From assembly GCF_009183415.1 (NCBI RefSeq), contig NZ_WEHU01000005.1, forward strand, positions 185,180 through 249,179: a DNA stretch of 64,000 nucleotides, read 5' to 3'. Position 1 is the first letter of the stretch, and each line of letters opens with the position of its first letter. Positions 24,961 to 34,399 of the stretch are shown here, in pieces. Origin of the DNA: Bacillus sp. B1-b2 (GTDB lineage: Bacteria; Bacillota; Bacilli; Bacillales; Cytobacillaceae). Position numbers and translations under genes: made by a program. The notes under the pieces were generated by a model. It saw nothing but the letters and a program-made list of their open reading frames with translations, made no database searches and had not been told where the DNA came from.

Positions 24961-25617
24961 TTATATCGTTTCTTTATCAGCAATAATATTTTTATAAAAA
25001 GCAGCATTAGATGCAGCAACATACGGAGATAGCCATAAATAACCTATCCCTAAAGTAAGAATACCTAAAATAGCCCATCCAATAAAACTTAAGTTAAGAA
25101 GAAAATACTTCCACTTATATCCTTTCATTCTTCTTCTACTTTCTGTAATAGCTTCAAATACTCCAAGATCTGAATTATCTCTTAACAAATTCAAGCTTTG
25201 AGAATAAGCAAGTGCTTTTATAATTCCAGGAATAAGCAATAATAAGGACCATAAAAACGTAAAGATACTAATCATAATTGTTGTTCCAAGTACCTTCCAA
25301 ACCGTATTTCCAGCTGTGTAAATAGTAAAGACTTGAGAGATACTAGGATTTTCCGCTCTTACCAAGCTAATATAAAACCAAGCCATACCAACCGTTAATG
25401 GAATTAATAGAAGATAGTAAATAAAATTAAAAATATCTACTGATATAGGAGTTACATCTTGGTTGATCCAATTATTATATCCACCACTAATAGTAATTTC
25501 TACCGTGGTAGCAAATACCACGCTTATTAGAAAATAAAGGAGTGTTAATAAAACTCCTTTTCCCCAGGCACCTTTTAAATGATCCCTAGCATCTAACTTA
25601 ATTTCGGCAATTCTCAA
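24961..25617 (-). CDS. DUF975 family membrane protein
   Basis: A 218-residue protein with about five to six transmembrane helices. It opens RIAEIKLDARDHLKGAWGKG, the conserved cytoplasmic start of DUF975, and contains LLLIPGIIKALAYSQSLNLL and ITESRRRMKGYKWKYFLL, also typical. Function unknown. GGAGG lies 7 bases before TTG at 25617; the ATG at 25635 overlaps that ribosome site. Single-gene unit. Confidence 0.82.
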   Translation of the reverse strand: MRIAEIKLDARDHLKGAWGKGVLLTLLYFLISVVFATTVEITISGGYNNWINQDVTPISVDIFNFIYYLLLIPLTVGMAWFYISLVRAENPSISQVFTIYTAGNTVWKVLGTTIMISIFTFLWSLLLLIPGIIKALAYSQSLNLLRDNSDLGVFEAITESRRRMKGYKWKYFLLNLSFIGWAILGILTLGIGYLWLSPYVAASNAAFYKNIIADKETI

Positions 25618-25775
25618 TTTTTTTCCTCCATTCATTTTGATTTAAAAAGGCAGGAACATACATTTAACTTACTTTTAATACGTATGCATACTATAAAGAT
25701 TTATGTAGAGTTATTTATCTAATGACACAGTATATAGTAGAAAATATCTGCTCCCTCTTTTTCATTAAAGCTAAA

Positions 25776-26378
25776 TTATAACGTTTCTGGTAAATTATGT
25801 ACATACATTTCCATTGCATCTTTATGTTCTCTTAATGTTTTTATTGTTTTTTCATTAGGTCTTGGAAAGATAGTAGGATAATCGACTTCGCCTTGCTCCT
25901 TGTTCACCTGAAAAGCTAACTGTTCTCTTTCTATAGAAAATTGAGCATCAATACCTGGTTTATTCCCTCTAGCATCTAATCGAATCCATTTTTTTATTGA
26001 TTGGATATAAACTGCATTAAGCGCATGTATGCAATACCCTTTTTCTGGTGTATCAAATAGCATCAAACGTTGATAACAAAAACCGACTGGGATATTCTGT
26101 GATCGTAACAGGGCTGCGAGTAAATTAGATTTTGCATAACAAATACCACTACCATGTTCTAATACCTCAGAAGCATTACAAGTAACTTTCTGTGATTGAA
26201 TATCCCATGAATGAGAGATATGATCTCTTACAAATTCAAAAGCGATCTGAATTTTTTCTATTTCCGATTGTTTATTATTAAATAACTCCATTGCTTTTGC
26301 CGTAATAATGGGATGGGAGTAATCTACTTCCCTTAATTCAAGGAGATAATCTCTTAAACTATCAGATTCTGGTATCAT
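25776..26378 (-). CDS. Transglutaminase-like domain protein
   Basis: A 200-residue cytoplasmic protein with the transglutaminase-like triad: Cys80 in GSGICYAKSNLLAALLR, His118 in IHALNAVYI and Asp135 in WIRLDARGN. Bacterial members act as proteases or amidases rather than cross-linkers. GAAGGAG lies 9 bases before ATG 26378; a TTG at 26387 abuts the ribosome site. It overlaps the upstream kinase gene by 17 bases, so the two are coupled. Confidence 0.82.
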   Translation of the reverse strand: MIPESDSLRDYLLELREVDYSHPIITAKAMELFNNKQSEIEKIQIAFEFVRDHISHSWDIQSQKVTCNASEVLEHGSGICYAKSNLLAALLRSQNIPVGFCYQRLMLFDTPEKGYCIHALNAVYIQSIKKWIRLDARGNKPGIDAQFSIEREQLAFQVNKEQGEVDYPTIFPRPNEKTIKTLREHKDAMEMYVHNLPETL

Positions 26379-26958
26379 GTTTAGCAACTCCTTCTGTTTT
26401 AGGATCAGTCATCTGTTGAATGAATTCACGGGTATTCGTCAATATAACCGTTTTGTCTTTTAAATGGCTATATTTATTAAAAAAATGTGGTTTAGCTACT
26501 TCCTCGAAATATTTATTCCAAATGAACATATTCTTAAATATATGGAAAGTAGGGGTATAATTTGCTTTTTCTATTCCCAGCTTTTGTTTACCATACCTTT
26601 TTATAATTCTAAATATTCTTATCATATAGTTAGGATCTAAGAATATAATTATATCTGCATACTGAAAACTTATTGCTACCCAATCTTCTTGATGAACACC
26701 TTCAATTATCCAGCTCTCTGTTTTAACAAGAGTTTGCAAGTATGCTTCTCTTTCAATCTCTGTTCTTTTTACATCCCCATTGTCTCCTCTTACCCAAACA
26801 ACATTGTCTAGCTCGTAAAAGGGGATATTTAGAGTTTTTGATAATGTTTTTGCCAAAGTGGTCTTCCCGCTACCGACTGATCCAATAATATGTATCTTTT
26901 TTGGGTTGATTTCGAAAGAATTTTGTTTAGTAAGAACTTTATACATAACCTGAAGCAT
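26362..26958 (-). CDS. P-loop nucleoside/adenylate kinase-like protein (FlaR type)
   Basis: A 198-residue P-loop protein of the group often labelled DNA topology modulation protein FlaR. Walker A is GSVGSGKTT (residues 26-34), and ELDNVVWVRGDN and WIIEGVH follow the kinase pattern. IIFLDPNYMIRIFRIIKRYG is the Walker B and lid-like region. Phosphoryl transfer to a small substrate is likely; the name FlaR is historical. It is the first gene of the pair with the transglutaminase-like gene. AGGAG precedes the ATG. Confidence 0.82.
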   Translation of the reverse strand: MLQVMYKVLTKQNSFEINPKKIHIIGSVGSGKTTLAKTLSKTLNIPFYELDNVVWVRGDNGDVKRTEIEREAYLQTLVKTESWIIEGVHQEDWVAISFQYADIIIFLDPNYMIRIFRIIKRYGKQKLGIEKANYTPTFHIFKNMFIWNKYFEEVAKPHFFNKYSHLKDKTVILTNTREFIQQMTDPKTEGVAKHDTRI

Positions 26959-27052
26959 ACACCTCTCCTAGTTTGATATAAAAAGAGGGCAGCATATAAC
27001 CAACCCTTTCTTCTTGTAGAACAATATGTACTAGAATTTTCTTTCCTCTTTA

Positions 27053-27703
27053 TTAATCCTTTTTATCTTCAAGATCCAATAATTCTTTACCCTTATCTCT
27101 AAAAGAAGCATCTGCTACTGTTTCTACTGTTATTTCGCCATCTTTTACCACTATGACAGAAACACAGCAATTATCATGCTGAGGGAAGTCTGTTCTGTTT
27201 AATAGAGATCTAATATAAAACGCAATGGTTACTCCATGCGAGAAAACTAACACATTACCACCTGTTTCTTGGTGTGCATCTATTATATCTTTAACGGCAG
27301 CTTTTGTTCTTGTTAATAAATCGGAATAAGATTCTCCTTCATCAAGTCTTCTTTCGAGGTCCTTAAGAGAAAAGAAAGTTTCTAAAATATTTCCATGCTT
27401 TGCTACTATTTCTTCTGGCAACATGGCTTCTAAAACACCAAAATTCATCTCTTTTAATCTTGCATCTTTCGTAATAGAAATATCTCGATCGCCAATTGCA
27501 TACCTTGCAGTATCAAGTACGCGCTGACTCTCACTTGCATAAGCACAAATAAAATCAATGTTTCGAAGACCCGCTCCTACTGACATAGCTTGTTTGATAC
27601 CGTTTACTGTTAGAGGCGAATCACAGAAACCTTGCATACGCTTCTCTATATTGTATTGTGTTTCTCCATGTCTAATAAAATATAATCTTAATTCCTTGGA
27701 CAA
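27053..27703 (-). CDS. Histidine phosphatase (phosphoglycerate mutase-like)
   Basis: A 216-residue phosphatase of the branch 1 histidine phosphatase superfamily. FIRHGET near residue 10 carries the phospho-accepting His, ASESQRVLDTA the second Arg, MNFGVLE the acidic loop and VFSHGVTI the second His. It acts on an unknown phosphoester. AAGGG lies 8 bases before the TTG at 27703; GTG 27712 overlaps it. Monocistronic. Confidence 0.88.
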   Translation of the reverse strand: MSKELRLYFIRHGETQYNIEKRMQGFCDSPLTVNGIKQAMSVGAGLRNIDFICAYASESQRVLDTARYAIGDRDISITKDARLKEMNFGVLEAMLPEEIVAKHGNILETFFSLKDLERRLDEGESYSDLLTRTKAAVKDIIDAHQETGGNVLVFSHGVTIAFYIRSLLNRTDFPQHDNCCVSVIVVKDGEITVETVADASFRDKGKELLDLEDKKD

Positions 27704-27823
27704 AATAAACACCCTTTCTCATTTTTATTCACTCCTTTTTATCTTATCATTTTATTTCACTAAATATCTTCTTTTTCCATAAATCTTTCCATCATATTCT
27801 TCTCACATTCATTTTGTAACTCC

Positions 27824-27866
27824 AAAAATAAAAGGACCCTCTATCCATTTTTAATAGAGGGTCCTT
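27824..27866 (-). terminator. Terminator of the flavoprotein gene
   Basis: AGGACCCTCTAT and ATAGAGGGTCCT form a perfect 12-bp stem. T-rich tract on the minus strand. Confidence 0.88.
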
Positions 27867-27875
27867 AATGAATTC

Positions 27876-28772
27876 CTAAAATTCCTCACTTATTAAATCA
27901 GCTATAACTCCACTTGCTGTTTTACTTCCTTGTGCAGCAGCTATAATTAATTGAGGGACATCTTGTAGAGTAGCGTCTCCACAAGCATAAATACCTGGGA
28001 TACTACTTCTACCGAAAGTATCTGTTTCAATTCCACCTTGTGCATTTCTATTCAAGTTTAACGCTTCTAAAAAAGGACTTGCCTGTGATAATTGGGTACC
28101 TACGATTCCTCCTACTCTAGTGACTTCTTTACCGTCAGCAAACACTAGTTTTTCCAATTGTCCATTTTTTCCTTGTAAAGAGGTAATTTTCTCTTCGTAG
28201 ACTTTTATATTATTTTTCTCAAAGGATGCTAATTGCTCTTCTGAAAGTACGTTATGGCCATTTGTACATAAAATCACATCTTTACTCCAGTTCCATAACA
28301 TTTTCGTAACGTGAAAAGCATGTTCACTTTCTGCTATTACGACCAAAGGTTGATTTCGCATTTCATATCCATCACAAAATGGGCAACTGAAAAAGCTTTT
28401 TCCATAATATTGATGAATACCTTCTATGGCTGGTAATGAATCTTTTAATCCAGAAGAAATGATTACTTTTTTCGCCTTGTATTGATCATCTTCATTCGTT
28501 TCCACTATAAAATAGGTGCCTTCTTGTGTAATAGAAGTGGCTCTTTTACTTTCTATTGTTATATTAGGATATTTCGCTAAATCCTGTTTGGCTAAGTTTT
28601 TAAACTCCGCTGGTTTAATTCCATCACGAGTGATAAATCCATGTGATTCTTGCGTAACAGCATTTCTCGGTTTATTCTCATCCAACAGTAGTATTTCTCT
28701 TCCAGCTCTTCCTAAAACAAGTGATCCATTTAATCCAGCAGGACCGCCACCAATAATAATACAATCAAACAT
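27876..28772 (-). CDS. Thioredoxin reductase-like FAD/NAD(P) oxidoreductase
   Basis: A 298-residue pyridine nucleotide-disulfide oxidoreductase. FDCIIIGGGPAGLNGSLVLG binds FAD, the redox pair is CPFC (residues 130-133) followed by DGYE, and GIYACGDAT near the C-terminus closes the FAD site. It is close to thioredoxin reductase in layout, but its NADPH-binding segment VVIAESEHAFHVT lacks a clear GxGxxA, so cofactor use may differ. It lies 61 bases after a methyltransferase gene in the same operon without a terminator between. Confidence 0.85.
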   Translation of the reverse strand: MFDCIIIGGGPAGLNGSLVLGRAGREILLLDENKPRNAVTQESHGFITRDGIKPAEFKNLAKQDLAKYPNITIESKRATSITQEGTYFIVETNEDDQYKAKKVIISSGLKDSLPAIEGIHQYYGKSFFSCPFCDGYEMRNQPLVVIAESEHAFHVTKMLWNWSKDVILCTNGHNVLSEEQLASFEKNNIKVYEEKITSLQGKNGQLEKLVFADGKEVTRVGGIVGTQLSQASPFLEALNLNRNAQGGIETDTFGRSSIPGIYACGDATLQDVPQLIIAAAQGSKTASGVIADLISEEF

Positions 28773-28833
28773 TTTATTCCGCCCATTTCAATATATTATA
28801 GACATGTGATATCTGTTATAATAATAAAAAAAA

Positions 28834-29421
28834 TTATTTTTTCTTTGCAATAATAAGGTATAGATTATCGGCTATACTCTTCTTCTGTAAAAGGGTAAAA
28901 TCTAAGTTTTCCAACTCTTTTTCTAAATAAGAAGAAGCTATTCTTGGTACCTTTTTTGTTTCATCTTGTGGTTCTATTTCTAAACAGAAGAATTTACCAT
29001 TAGATTTTAACACCTGATTAAGCTTGTTTAATGCTTGAGGTAAATCAGGTACTTCATGTAACACTAAAGAAGCGATAATAACATCAATAGACTCATCCGT
29101 TAAAGGTAGATTTTCTAGGTTAGATTCTACTACTTGAATATTCGTAATATCATGTTCTGCTGCTTTTTTCTTAATAATATCCAACATATGGTGATCCATA
29201 TCTAATGCATACACTTTATTATCTACCATTTTAGCAGCAGGAATAGTGAAGTAACCTGTTCCCGCTCCAATATCCAGTATTGAATCTGTTTTCTTAAGTG
29301 ATAATAGTTGTAAAAGCTCTTCAGGTGGAGTAGTTCTTAATCTATCTGGATGATCAAGTGCAGCTACTATTCTTTCTAATTGTTCTTTTGTTTTTGATTT
29401 TGTGTGGTGGTGGTGATTCAT
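28834..29421 (-). CDS. Class I SAM-dependent methyltransferase with His-rich N-terminus
   Basis: A 195-residue methyltransferase of the UbiE/ArsM-like Methyltransf_11 type. Motif I is ILDIGAGTGYFT, motif post-I ALDMDHHML, motif II IASLVLHEV. The N-terminus starts NHHHHTKSK, a natural run of four His that may bind a metal. Pairing with a dithiol flavoprotein hints at chemistry on a metalloid or thiol (inference only). AAAGGAG precedes the ATG. A short perfect palindrome lies 32-48 bases upstream. Confidence 0.83.
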   Translation of the reverse strand: MNHHHHTKSKTKEQLERIVAALDHPDRLRTTPPEELLQLLSLKKTDSILDIGAGTGYFTIPAAKMVDNKVYALDMDHHMLDIIKKKAAEHDITNIQVVESNLENLPLTDESIDVIIASLVLHEVPDLPQALNKLNQVLKSNGKFFCLEIEPQDETKKVPRIASSYLEKELENLDFTLLQKKSIADNLYLIIAKKK

Positions 29422-29452
29422 TTTTGTTCTCCTTTACACTTTCATTTTTAGG

Positions 29453-29469
29453 GTAAAGCTTTGCTTTAC
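29453..29469. promoter_or_regulatory. Operator-like palindrome upstream of the methyltransferase operon
   Basis: GTAAAGC-TTT-GCTTTAC, a perfect 7-bp inverted repeat with a 3-base centre. It lies between a possible -10 (TACATT, minus strand) and the start codon. The regulator is unknown. Confidence 0.4.
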
Positions 29470-29953
29470 AATGTATTACTAATTTAACTTGTTAGTCATG
29501 TATCTATTAAAATAATAAATTCATCATCTTCTTTGAAATAAAATCACATTCCATAGTTTTACAATGATTTACTATAAATAATAAGGTTATCGTACAAACC
29601 ATTAACATACATTAAAGATTTTTAATATCTATAATATATATGATAATGGTTTTGCTGTCAATTAATATTACTGAGAGCTAAAAGCTATGCAAATCATACA
29701 TGAATATATCGATTGCATTTATTTGATCTTTATAACCTAATAATTATCTTAATTTTGTATTTGGATAGCGAAGCATTATTTTCAAATTTTATATAAATAT
29801 GTCTGGACCCCTACCAAAAGCCTTTTAATTCTAGTCATTTCTTCAATTTCTTAATTTGTCTTTTAGAGAATAAAAGGATATACACTATAGAATTGTTTTA
29901 AAGAAAGTCGATAGCTTCTTATTGTTTCATTACTGAACCTAGATTGATTAACA
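29470..29953. other. Intergenic region, no gene seen
   Basis: AT-rich and without a supported ORF. The 3' part may hold further decayed sequence from the neighbouring recombinase remnant. Confidence 0.4.
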
Positions 29954-30160
29954 TTAAAAAAAGCCGCTATAACTTCTTCTACTCTCATGCTTATCTACCT
30001 CATTTTCTTTAGGTTCACTTCCAGCATTATTTTCTGTTAAAATCTAAGCATAAGCACGTGCAGTTTTTAAATCGGCATGTCCCCATTCAACTGCAATTAA
30101 TAATATTTCGACTCCTCTAGCTAGCATGTTTGTGGTGAATATATGTCTACAACAATGGCG
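29954..30160 (-). pseudogene. C-terminal remnant of a tyrosine recombinase (phage-type integrase)
   Basis: The minus strand reads RHIFTTNMLARGVEILLIAVE and WGHADLKTARAYA, then a TAG stop, then about 30 more in-frame codons ending in TAA. This is integrase box II: H-x-x-R-H degenerated to CCRH, LLGH degenerated to EWGH, and the nucleophile Tyr retained in RAYA. The N-terminal three quarters are missing. It marks the scar of a lost mobile element. Confidence 0.75.
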
Positions 30161-30359
30161 CTACAGCTATAGGAGCTGGGTGTTATATAGCTGGTCAACT
30201 TAGACTACCTAATGTAAAGTAGCGGCTTAGGTACTGCTAGTTATTTAGGAACCAATATTCCATAAGGCGTGGAAACAAGACATTCGTCTCAGCAACAGTA
30301 AGATAGATTCCAACAGGTATAAAATATTAATATAATATTGTAGGATGTGAGGAGATTAT
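30161..30359. other. Scrap region with short plus-strand coding-like frames
   Basis: On the plus strand GATAIGAGCYIAGQL is followed by LRLPNVK and a stop, and then a shifted frame reads SGLGTASYLGTNIP. This looks like one degraded hydrophobic protein, not identified. Confidence 0.25.
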
Positions 30360-30548
30360 ATGAAGCGAATTGATTTTATTTTGCTAATTTTTGTTGTAAT
30401 AATCTCTGTATTTCTGTTTCTTCTTCTACAAGAAAAAATATCAAACACCATTATAATTTTAATTATTTTAGGTCTTGGTTTAGTTATTGGGTTCATTAGA
30501 CTTTATATATTTAAGAAGGCAAATTACCTATTGTTTACTAATCTATAA
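30360..30548 (+). CDS. Small two-span membrane protein
   Basis: A 62-residue hydrophobic protein with two predicted transmembrane helices (about residues 5-23 and 29-50) joined by QEKISNT. GAGGAG precedes the ATG at good spacing. Unknown function; it stands alone next to decayed sequence. Confidence 0.55.
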   Translation: MKRIDFILLIFVVIISVFLFLLLQEKISNTIIILIILGLGLVIGFIRLYIFKKANYLLFTNL

Positions 30549-30667
30549 GAAAACATAAAAAATCCAAATGCAAAGGTTAAGCGATTATCGATGATCTTGG
30601 TATCTTCTATAAAAAGATGTCGTTTTAATGTTAACTTTTTATTATAAAACCTGCCAAAGTGGTACAA

Positions 30668-30738
30668 AGGATTATTTCACTAAGAAGCAACAACTTTTGG
30701 TTAGATTGACCAAGAGTAATAAAGCCAGAAATAATCCT
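30668..30738. repeat. Inverted-repeat bounded hairpin element
   Basis: AGGATTATTTC (30668-30678) and its exact complement (30728-30738) enclose 49 bases containing a second stem, CTTTTGGT with ACCAAGAG. It could be a structured RNA, a minimal MITE-like piece or chance. Confidence 0.3.
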
Positions 30739-30814
30739 CCATAAATGATTGTTACTTATAAAGCTTGTTTCCAGTTTCTTAGTAACTGATTTATCTCAAG
30801 TTCATAATTACTTA

Positions 30815-32059
30815 TTACAATTTCATCCTGCTTCCATTTTTATATTGTTTAGGAGTAAGCCCTGTATGTTTTTTGAAAATCTTAGTGAAGTAGCTCTGAT
30901 CAGTGAAATTTAGTAATGCTTGTATTTTTGACAATGGAAAATTTGTGAAATCAAGAAGTTTTTTCGACTCATCTATTTTTAATTTTTGAATGTAATTGGT
31001 GATTGTTATACCCGTTTCCTTTTTAAATAAGTTTGAAAGGTATTTGGGGTTCATTTGTACATATTCTGCGATTCTTGAAAGATTTAATTCTTCATATATG
31101 TGTTTATAAATATAATATTGGCTCTCTGCAACAGGTTTTGTATATTTTAGCTTTCTAGTCTTATCCACCCTTTTTGCAAAGTCATAGACCACGTGCTCAG
31201 TAAAAACCACTACATCTTTTGCATTTTGAAGCTCCTCCAGTTCTTGTATGTACGTATCCCCAAGTGTGTATGCAACTTCGGGATTAAGTCCTCCATTAAT
31301 TGCTGCCCTAGTAGCCAATGTAATACTAGCAATTTTTAAATTCTTCTGATTTCTTAATTCGCCTTTTTTTGATAACAACCCAAATTTGAATTCCTCACTC
31401 TCATGAAAATTCTTCCAATATAAGAGTAAATCTTCATATTTCCCATCGGTAATATATTGATAAATCTCTCTTTCATAGTTCGGATCTTGATGAAAAACCG
31501 CATTTTGACGTGATTCTAATAATGACAATTCTAAAGTTTCTTCAGTAAGTACGCTATTGTCTAAATTCGTTATACTGATTTCAGTAAAGCTTAACATCCT
31601 TTTATAAAGTTCGTAATAAAGTAACATACTCACATTAATCAATTTCCAATTACTGATTACTTTCAATGATTGTAAATAGTTAATTAATAATTCTTCTTTT
31701 TCCTTCAACCCTTGTCTTTCCATTATCTCGTTTAAAGTGGACTTTGTTACTTGCGGAAAAACAGTTGGACCAATAAATAAATATCCAAAAATAACATGAT
31801 TTTTTACGATAGGGATCAAAACAATGTTTTCTAACCATTCTGTTTGATGAATGATAGGAAGTTTTCTGATTACATTAGTTGTACTAATTGCCCTTAAAAA
31901 TTCCTGAGTTGAAGAATATAAGGGATTATGAATAGTATATGGAGAGAATTCCAGTAATAAATTCTTTTCACTGTCCAGAAGATATATTGGTATATTGGAG
32001 AATTCATAAATTTGCTTACAAATAAATTCTAACTCTCCTAGTTTTAACTTACATTCCAT
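30815..32059 (-). CDS. AraC-family transcriptional regulator
   Basis: A 414-residue regulator. The N-terminal two thirds form a sensor with a PAS-like start (YEFSNIPIYLLDSEKNLLLEF). The C-terminal ~100 residues are a double helix-turn-helix: LSRIAEYVQMNPKYLSNLFK and LSKIQALLNFTDQSYFTKIF with the family end KKHTGLTPKQYK. It is divergent from the GH42 beta-galactosidase with 164 bases between, so it is the likely galactoside-responsive activator. GGGGG lies 8 bases before ATG 32059; a GTG at 32068 is less likely. Confidence 0.88.
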   Translation of the reverse strand: MECKLKLGELEFICKQIYEFSNIPIYLLDSEKNLLLEFSPYTIHNPLYSSTQEFLRAISTTNVIRKLPIIHQTEWLENIVLIPIVKNHVIFGYLFIGPTVFPQVTKSTLNEIMERQGLKEKEELLINYLQSLKVISNWKLINVSMLLYYELYKRMLSFTEISITNLDNSVLTEETLELSLLESRQNAVFHQDPNYEREIYQYITDGKYEDLLLYWKNFHESEEFKFGLLSKKGELRNQKNLKIASITLATRAAINGGLNPEVAYTLGDTYIQELEELQNAKDVVVFTEHVVYDFAKRVDKTRKLKYTKPVAESQYYIYKHIYEELNLSRIAEYVQMNPKYLSNLFKKETGITITNYIQKLKIDESKKLLDFTNFPLSKIQALLNFTDQSYFTKIFKKHTGLTPKQYKNGSRMKL

Positions 32060-32223
32060 ACTTTGCACCCCCGGATATTTAAAAAATGAATAAATACCAA
32101 ATTAACAGCAATTTTACCATAAAATCAGAGGAAATTACCTTATATTTTTTTTAACTACTAATTTCATTTGCACATACGTAGAAAAGCTTTAAATAATTGC
32201 TAAAGTAAAGGAGTACTTAAATT

Positions 32224-34278
32224 ATGCATAAGCGGTTACAGGAAGAAAAAGTAAGGTTAGGAGTTTGCTATTATCCAGAACATTGGTCTGAGGAAATGTG
32301 GGAAAATGATTTTAAACGGATGAAAGATCTAGGTTTTACCTATGTTCGTATGGGTGAATTTGCGTGGACTGTGTTTGAACCAGAAGAAGGAAAGTTTACG
32401 TTTGAATTATTTGATAAAGCCATTGATTTAGCATGGAAAATTGGATTAAAGATTATCCTGGGCACACCAACCGCTACGCCTCCAGCCTGGTTAACTACAA
32501 AATATCCAGATGTTTTAAATGTTAGTCAGGATGGGCTAACCATCCAACATGGTGAACGGCGACATTATAATTATAACTCCAAAAATTATAAGAGATTATC
32601 ATCCATCATTGTTACTGAACTAGCAAAACATTATAAGAACCACCCCTCAATAGTTGGTTGGCAAATAGACAATGAGTTCAATTGTGAAATAAACGTATTC
32701 TATTCGGAAGCCGATCATACAGAATTTAGGAACTGGGTGATAAATAAATATGAAACATTAGATAAATTGAATGAGGCATGGGGTACGGTATTTTGGAATC
32801 AAACCTATACTAACTGGAATCAAATTTATTTAACTCGTAAAACGAATCAAAACTCACCGAATCCCCATCATGCTTTGGATGAAAAACGCTTTATTTCAGA
32901 TAGTGTAATTGCATTTGCAAAGTTACAAGCAGATATTCTTCGTCAACATACTTCTAATCAATGGATCTCAACAAATGGTATGTTTGGACATTTAGATAAT
33001 CACCGTTTAACTGAAGAGGTTCTTGACTTTTTCGCATATGATTCTTACCCTAACTTTGGAAGAATTATTGAGGATAATACGGAAAAACCATTACGAGATA
33101 GAAAATGGAGCTGGAATTTAAGTGAAGTAAGAAGTATATCTCCTAACTTTGCTATTTTTGAACAACAAGCAGGTCCAGGAGGATGGGTTACTAGGATGGA
33201 ACAACCCTCACCTAAACCTGGACAAATTCGTTTATGGACATTTCAATCCATTGCACATGGTGCTGACATGGTGCTTTACTTTAGATGGCGGACAGCAACA
33301 AAGGGTACAGAAATATATTGGCATGGTATTAATGATTATCATAACCAACCAAATCGCCGAATTAAAGAGGTAGAACAAGTTAGTAAAGAAATTAAGCAAT
33401 TGGAGAATAAAATTGCCGGTTCATTCTATCAAGCAGAAGCGGCTATTGTGCTCGATTATAATAATCAATGGGATGGTGAGCTTGATAACTGGTATGGCCC
33501 CTATGCCACAAAAAGTAAAGAAGCATGGTTCAAAGCATTTCAATATAATCACGTTCCAGTTGATGCTTTCAACCTAACATCAGAATCAACCATCGAGGAG
33601 ATAAAACAATATAAAGTATTAATTTATCCCCATCCAGCAATTGTTACGAAAGAAACAGCAACCTTACTCGAAACGTATGTCCATCAAGGTGGAAAGATTG
33701 TATTTGGTTGCCGTACAGGATATAAAGATAAAACTGGCCAAGCATACATGTTGCCTTTTCCAGGTTACTTGGCTAATTTAACAGGCATAACAATAGATGA
33801 CTTTACCAGAATTTCTCCATTTGAACCTATCCCTGTTGTTAATATTAGGAATGGTAAAACATTTGTTGCAGATGACTTTAATGAAGTTTTACAAGTAAAT
33901 AACAGAGACGTAGAAGTAATTGGTACATTTGACAATTCATATTACCAAGGAAAAGCAGCTTTAGTGAAAAGAAACACTGGAGCTGGAACTAGCTATTATT
34001 TTGGTGGTGTTTTTGATATACAGTTAGCATCTTTCCTATTATTAAATGAATTAAAAATGAATAATCATAATCATTTATTTGAAATTCCAGAAAACATAGA
34101 GCTAGCAATCCGAAAAAAAGAAGAAAAAAATTATTATTTTTTATTAAATTACTCAGATAATGACCAAGAAATTTTTCTTAAGCAAAAAATGAACAATTTA
34201 TTAAAAGGAACTATTGAAAGAAATAAAGTGGTTATGAGAGCATTTGACATTTTAGTGTTAGAAGAAATGACTATTTGA
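32224..34278 (+). CDS. Beta-galactosidase, glycoside hydrolase family 42
   Basis: A 684-residue GH42 enzyme that cleaves terminal beta-galactosides, probably pectic galactan oligomers or lactose-like sugars. Catalytic acid/base Glu151 is in WQIDNEFNCE and nucleophile Glu313 in FAIFEQQAGPGGW. The TIM barrel (about 10-380) starts LGVCYYPEHWSEEMWEND; the trimerisation domain (about 390-590) follows with AAIVLDYNNQW, then a small beta domain. The cysteine cluster that binds zinc in several GH42 enzymes is not present after NEFNCE. No signal peptide, so intracellular. The gene is divergent from its AraC regulator, with no transporter beside it. Confidence 0.92.
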   Translation: MHKRLQEEKVRLGVCYYPEHWSEEMWENDFKRMKDLGFTYVRMGEFAWTVFEPEEGKFTFELFDKAIDLAWKIGLKIILGTPTATPPAWLTTKYPDVLNVSQDGLTIQHGERRHYNYNSKNYKRLSSIIVTELAKHYKNHPSIVGWQIDNEFNCEINVFYSEADHTEFRNWVINKYETLDKLNEAWGTVFWNQTYTNWNQIYLTRKTNQNSPNPHHALDEKRFISDSVIAFAKLQADILRQHTSNQWISTNGMFGHLDNHRLTEEVLDFFAYDSYPNFGRIIEDNTEKPLRDRKWSWNLSEVRSISPNFAIFEQQAGPGGWVTRMEQPSPKPGQIRLWTFQSIAHGADMVLYFRWRTATKGTEIYWHGINDYHNQPNRRIKEVEQVSKEIKQLENKIAGSFYQAEAAIVLDYNNQWDGELDNWYGPYATKSKEAWFKAFQYNHVPVDAFNLTSESTIEEIKQYKVLIYPHPAIVTKETATLLETYVHQGGKIVFGCRTGYKDKTGQAYMLPFPGYLANLTGITIDDFTRISPFEPIPVVNIRNGKTFVADDFNEVLQVNNRDVEVIGTFDNSYYQGKAALVKRNTGAGTSYYFGGVFDIQLASFLLLNELKMNNHNHLFEIPENIELAIRKKEEKNYYFLLNYSDNDQEIFLKQKMNNLLKGTIERNKVVMRAFDILVLEEMTI

Positions 34279-34373
34279 TATAGTAATTCCAATAAATATT
34301 AGCATTATTAGAGTGAATTAATTTAATCAAAATTTGTGGCTTTTTCATTGACATAATCTTATTTCAACACTGT

Positions 34374-34399
34374 AAAAAAGGAAAGATCTTAATCTTTCC
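34374..34399 (+). terminator. Terminator hairpin of the GH42 gene, left duplicate
   Basis: AAAAAAGGAAAGAT and ATCTTTCC form the hairpin. Its T-run has been separated from it by the repeat element that follows. The same hairpin recurs at 34655-34674, differing by one base. Confidence 0.75.
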
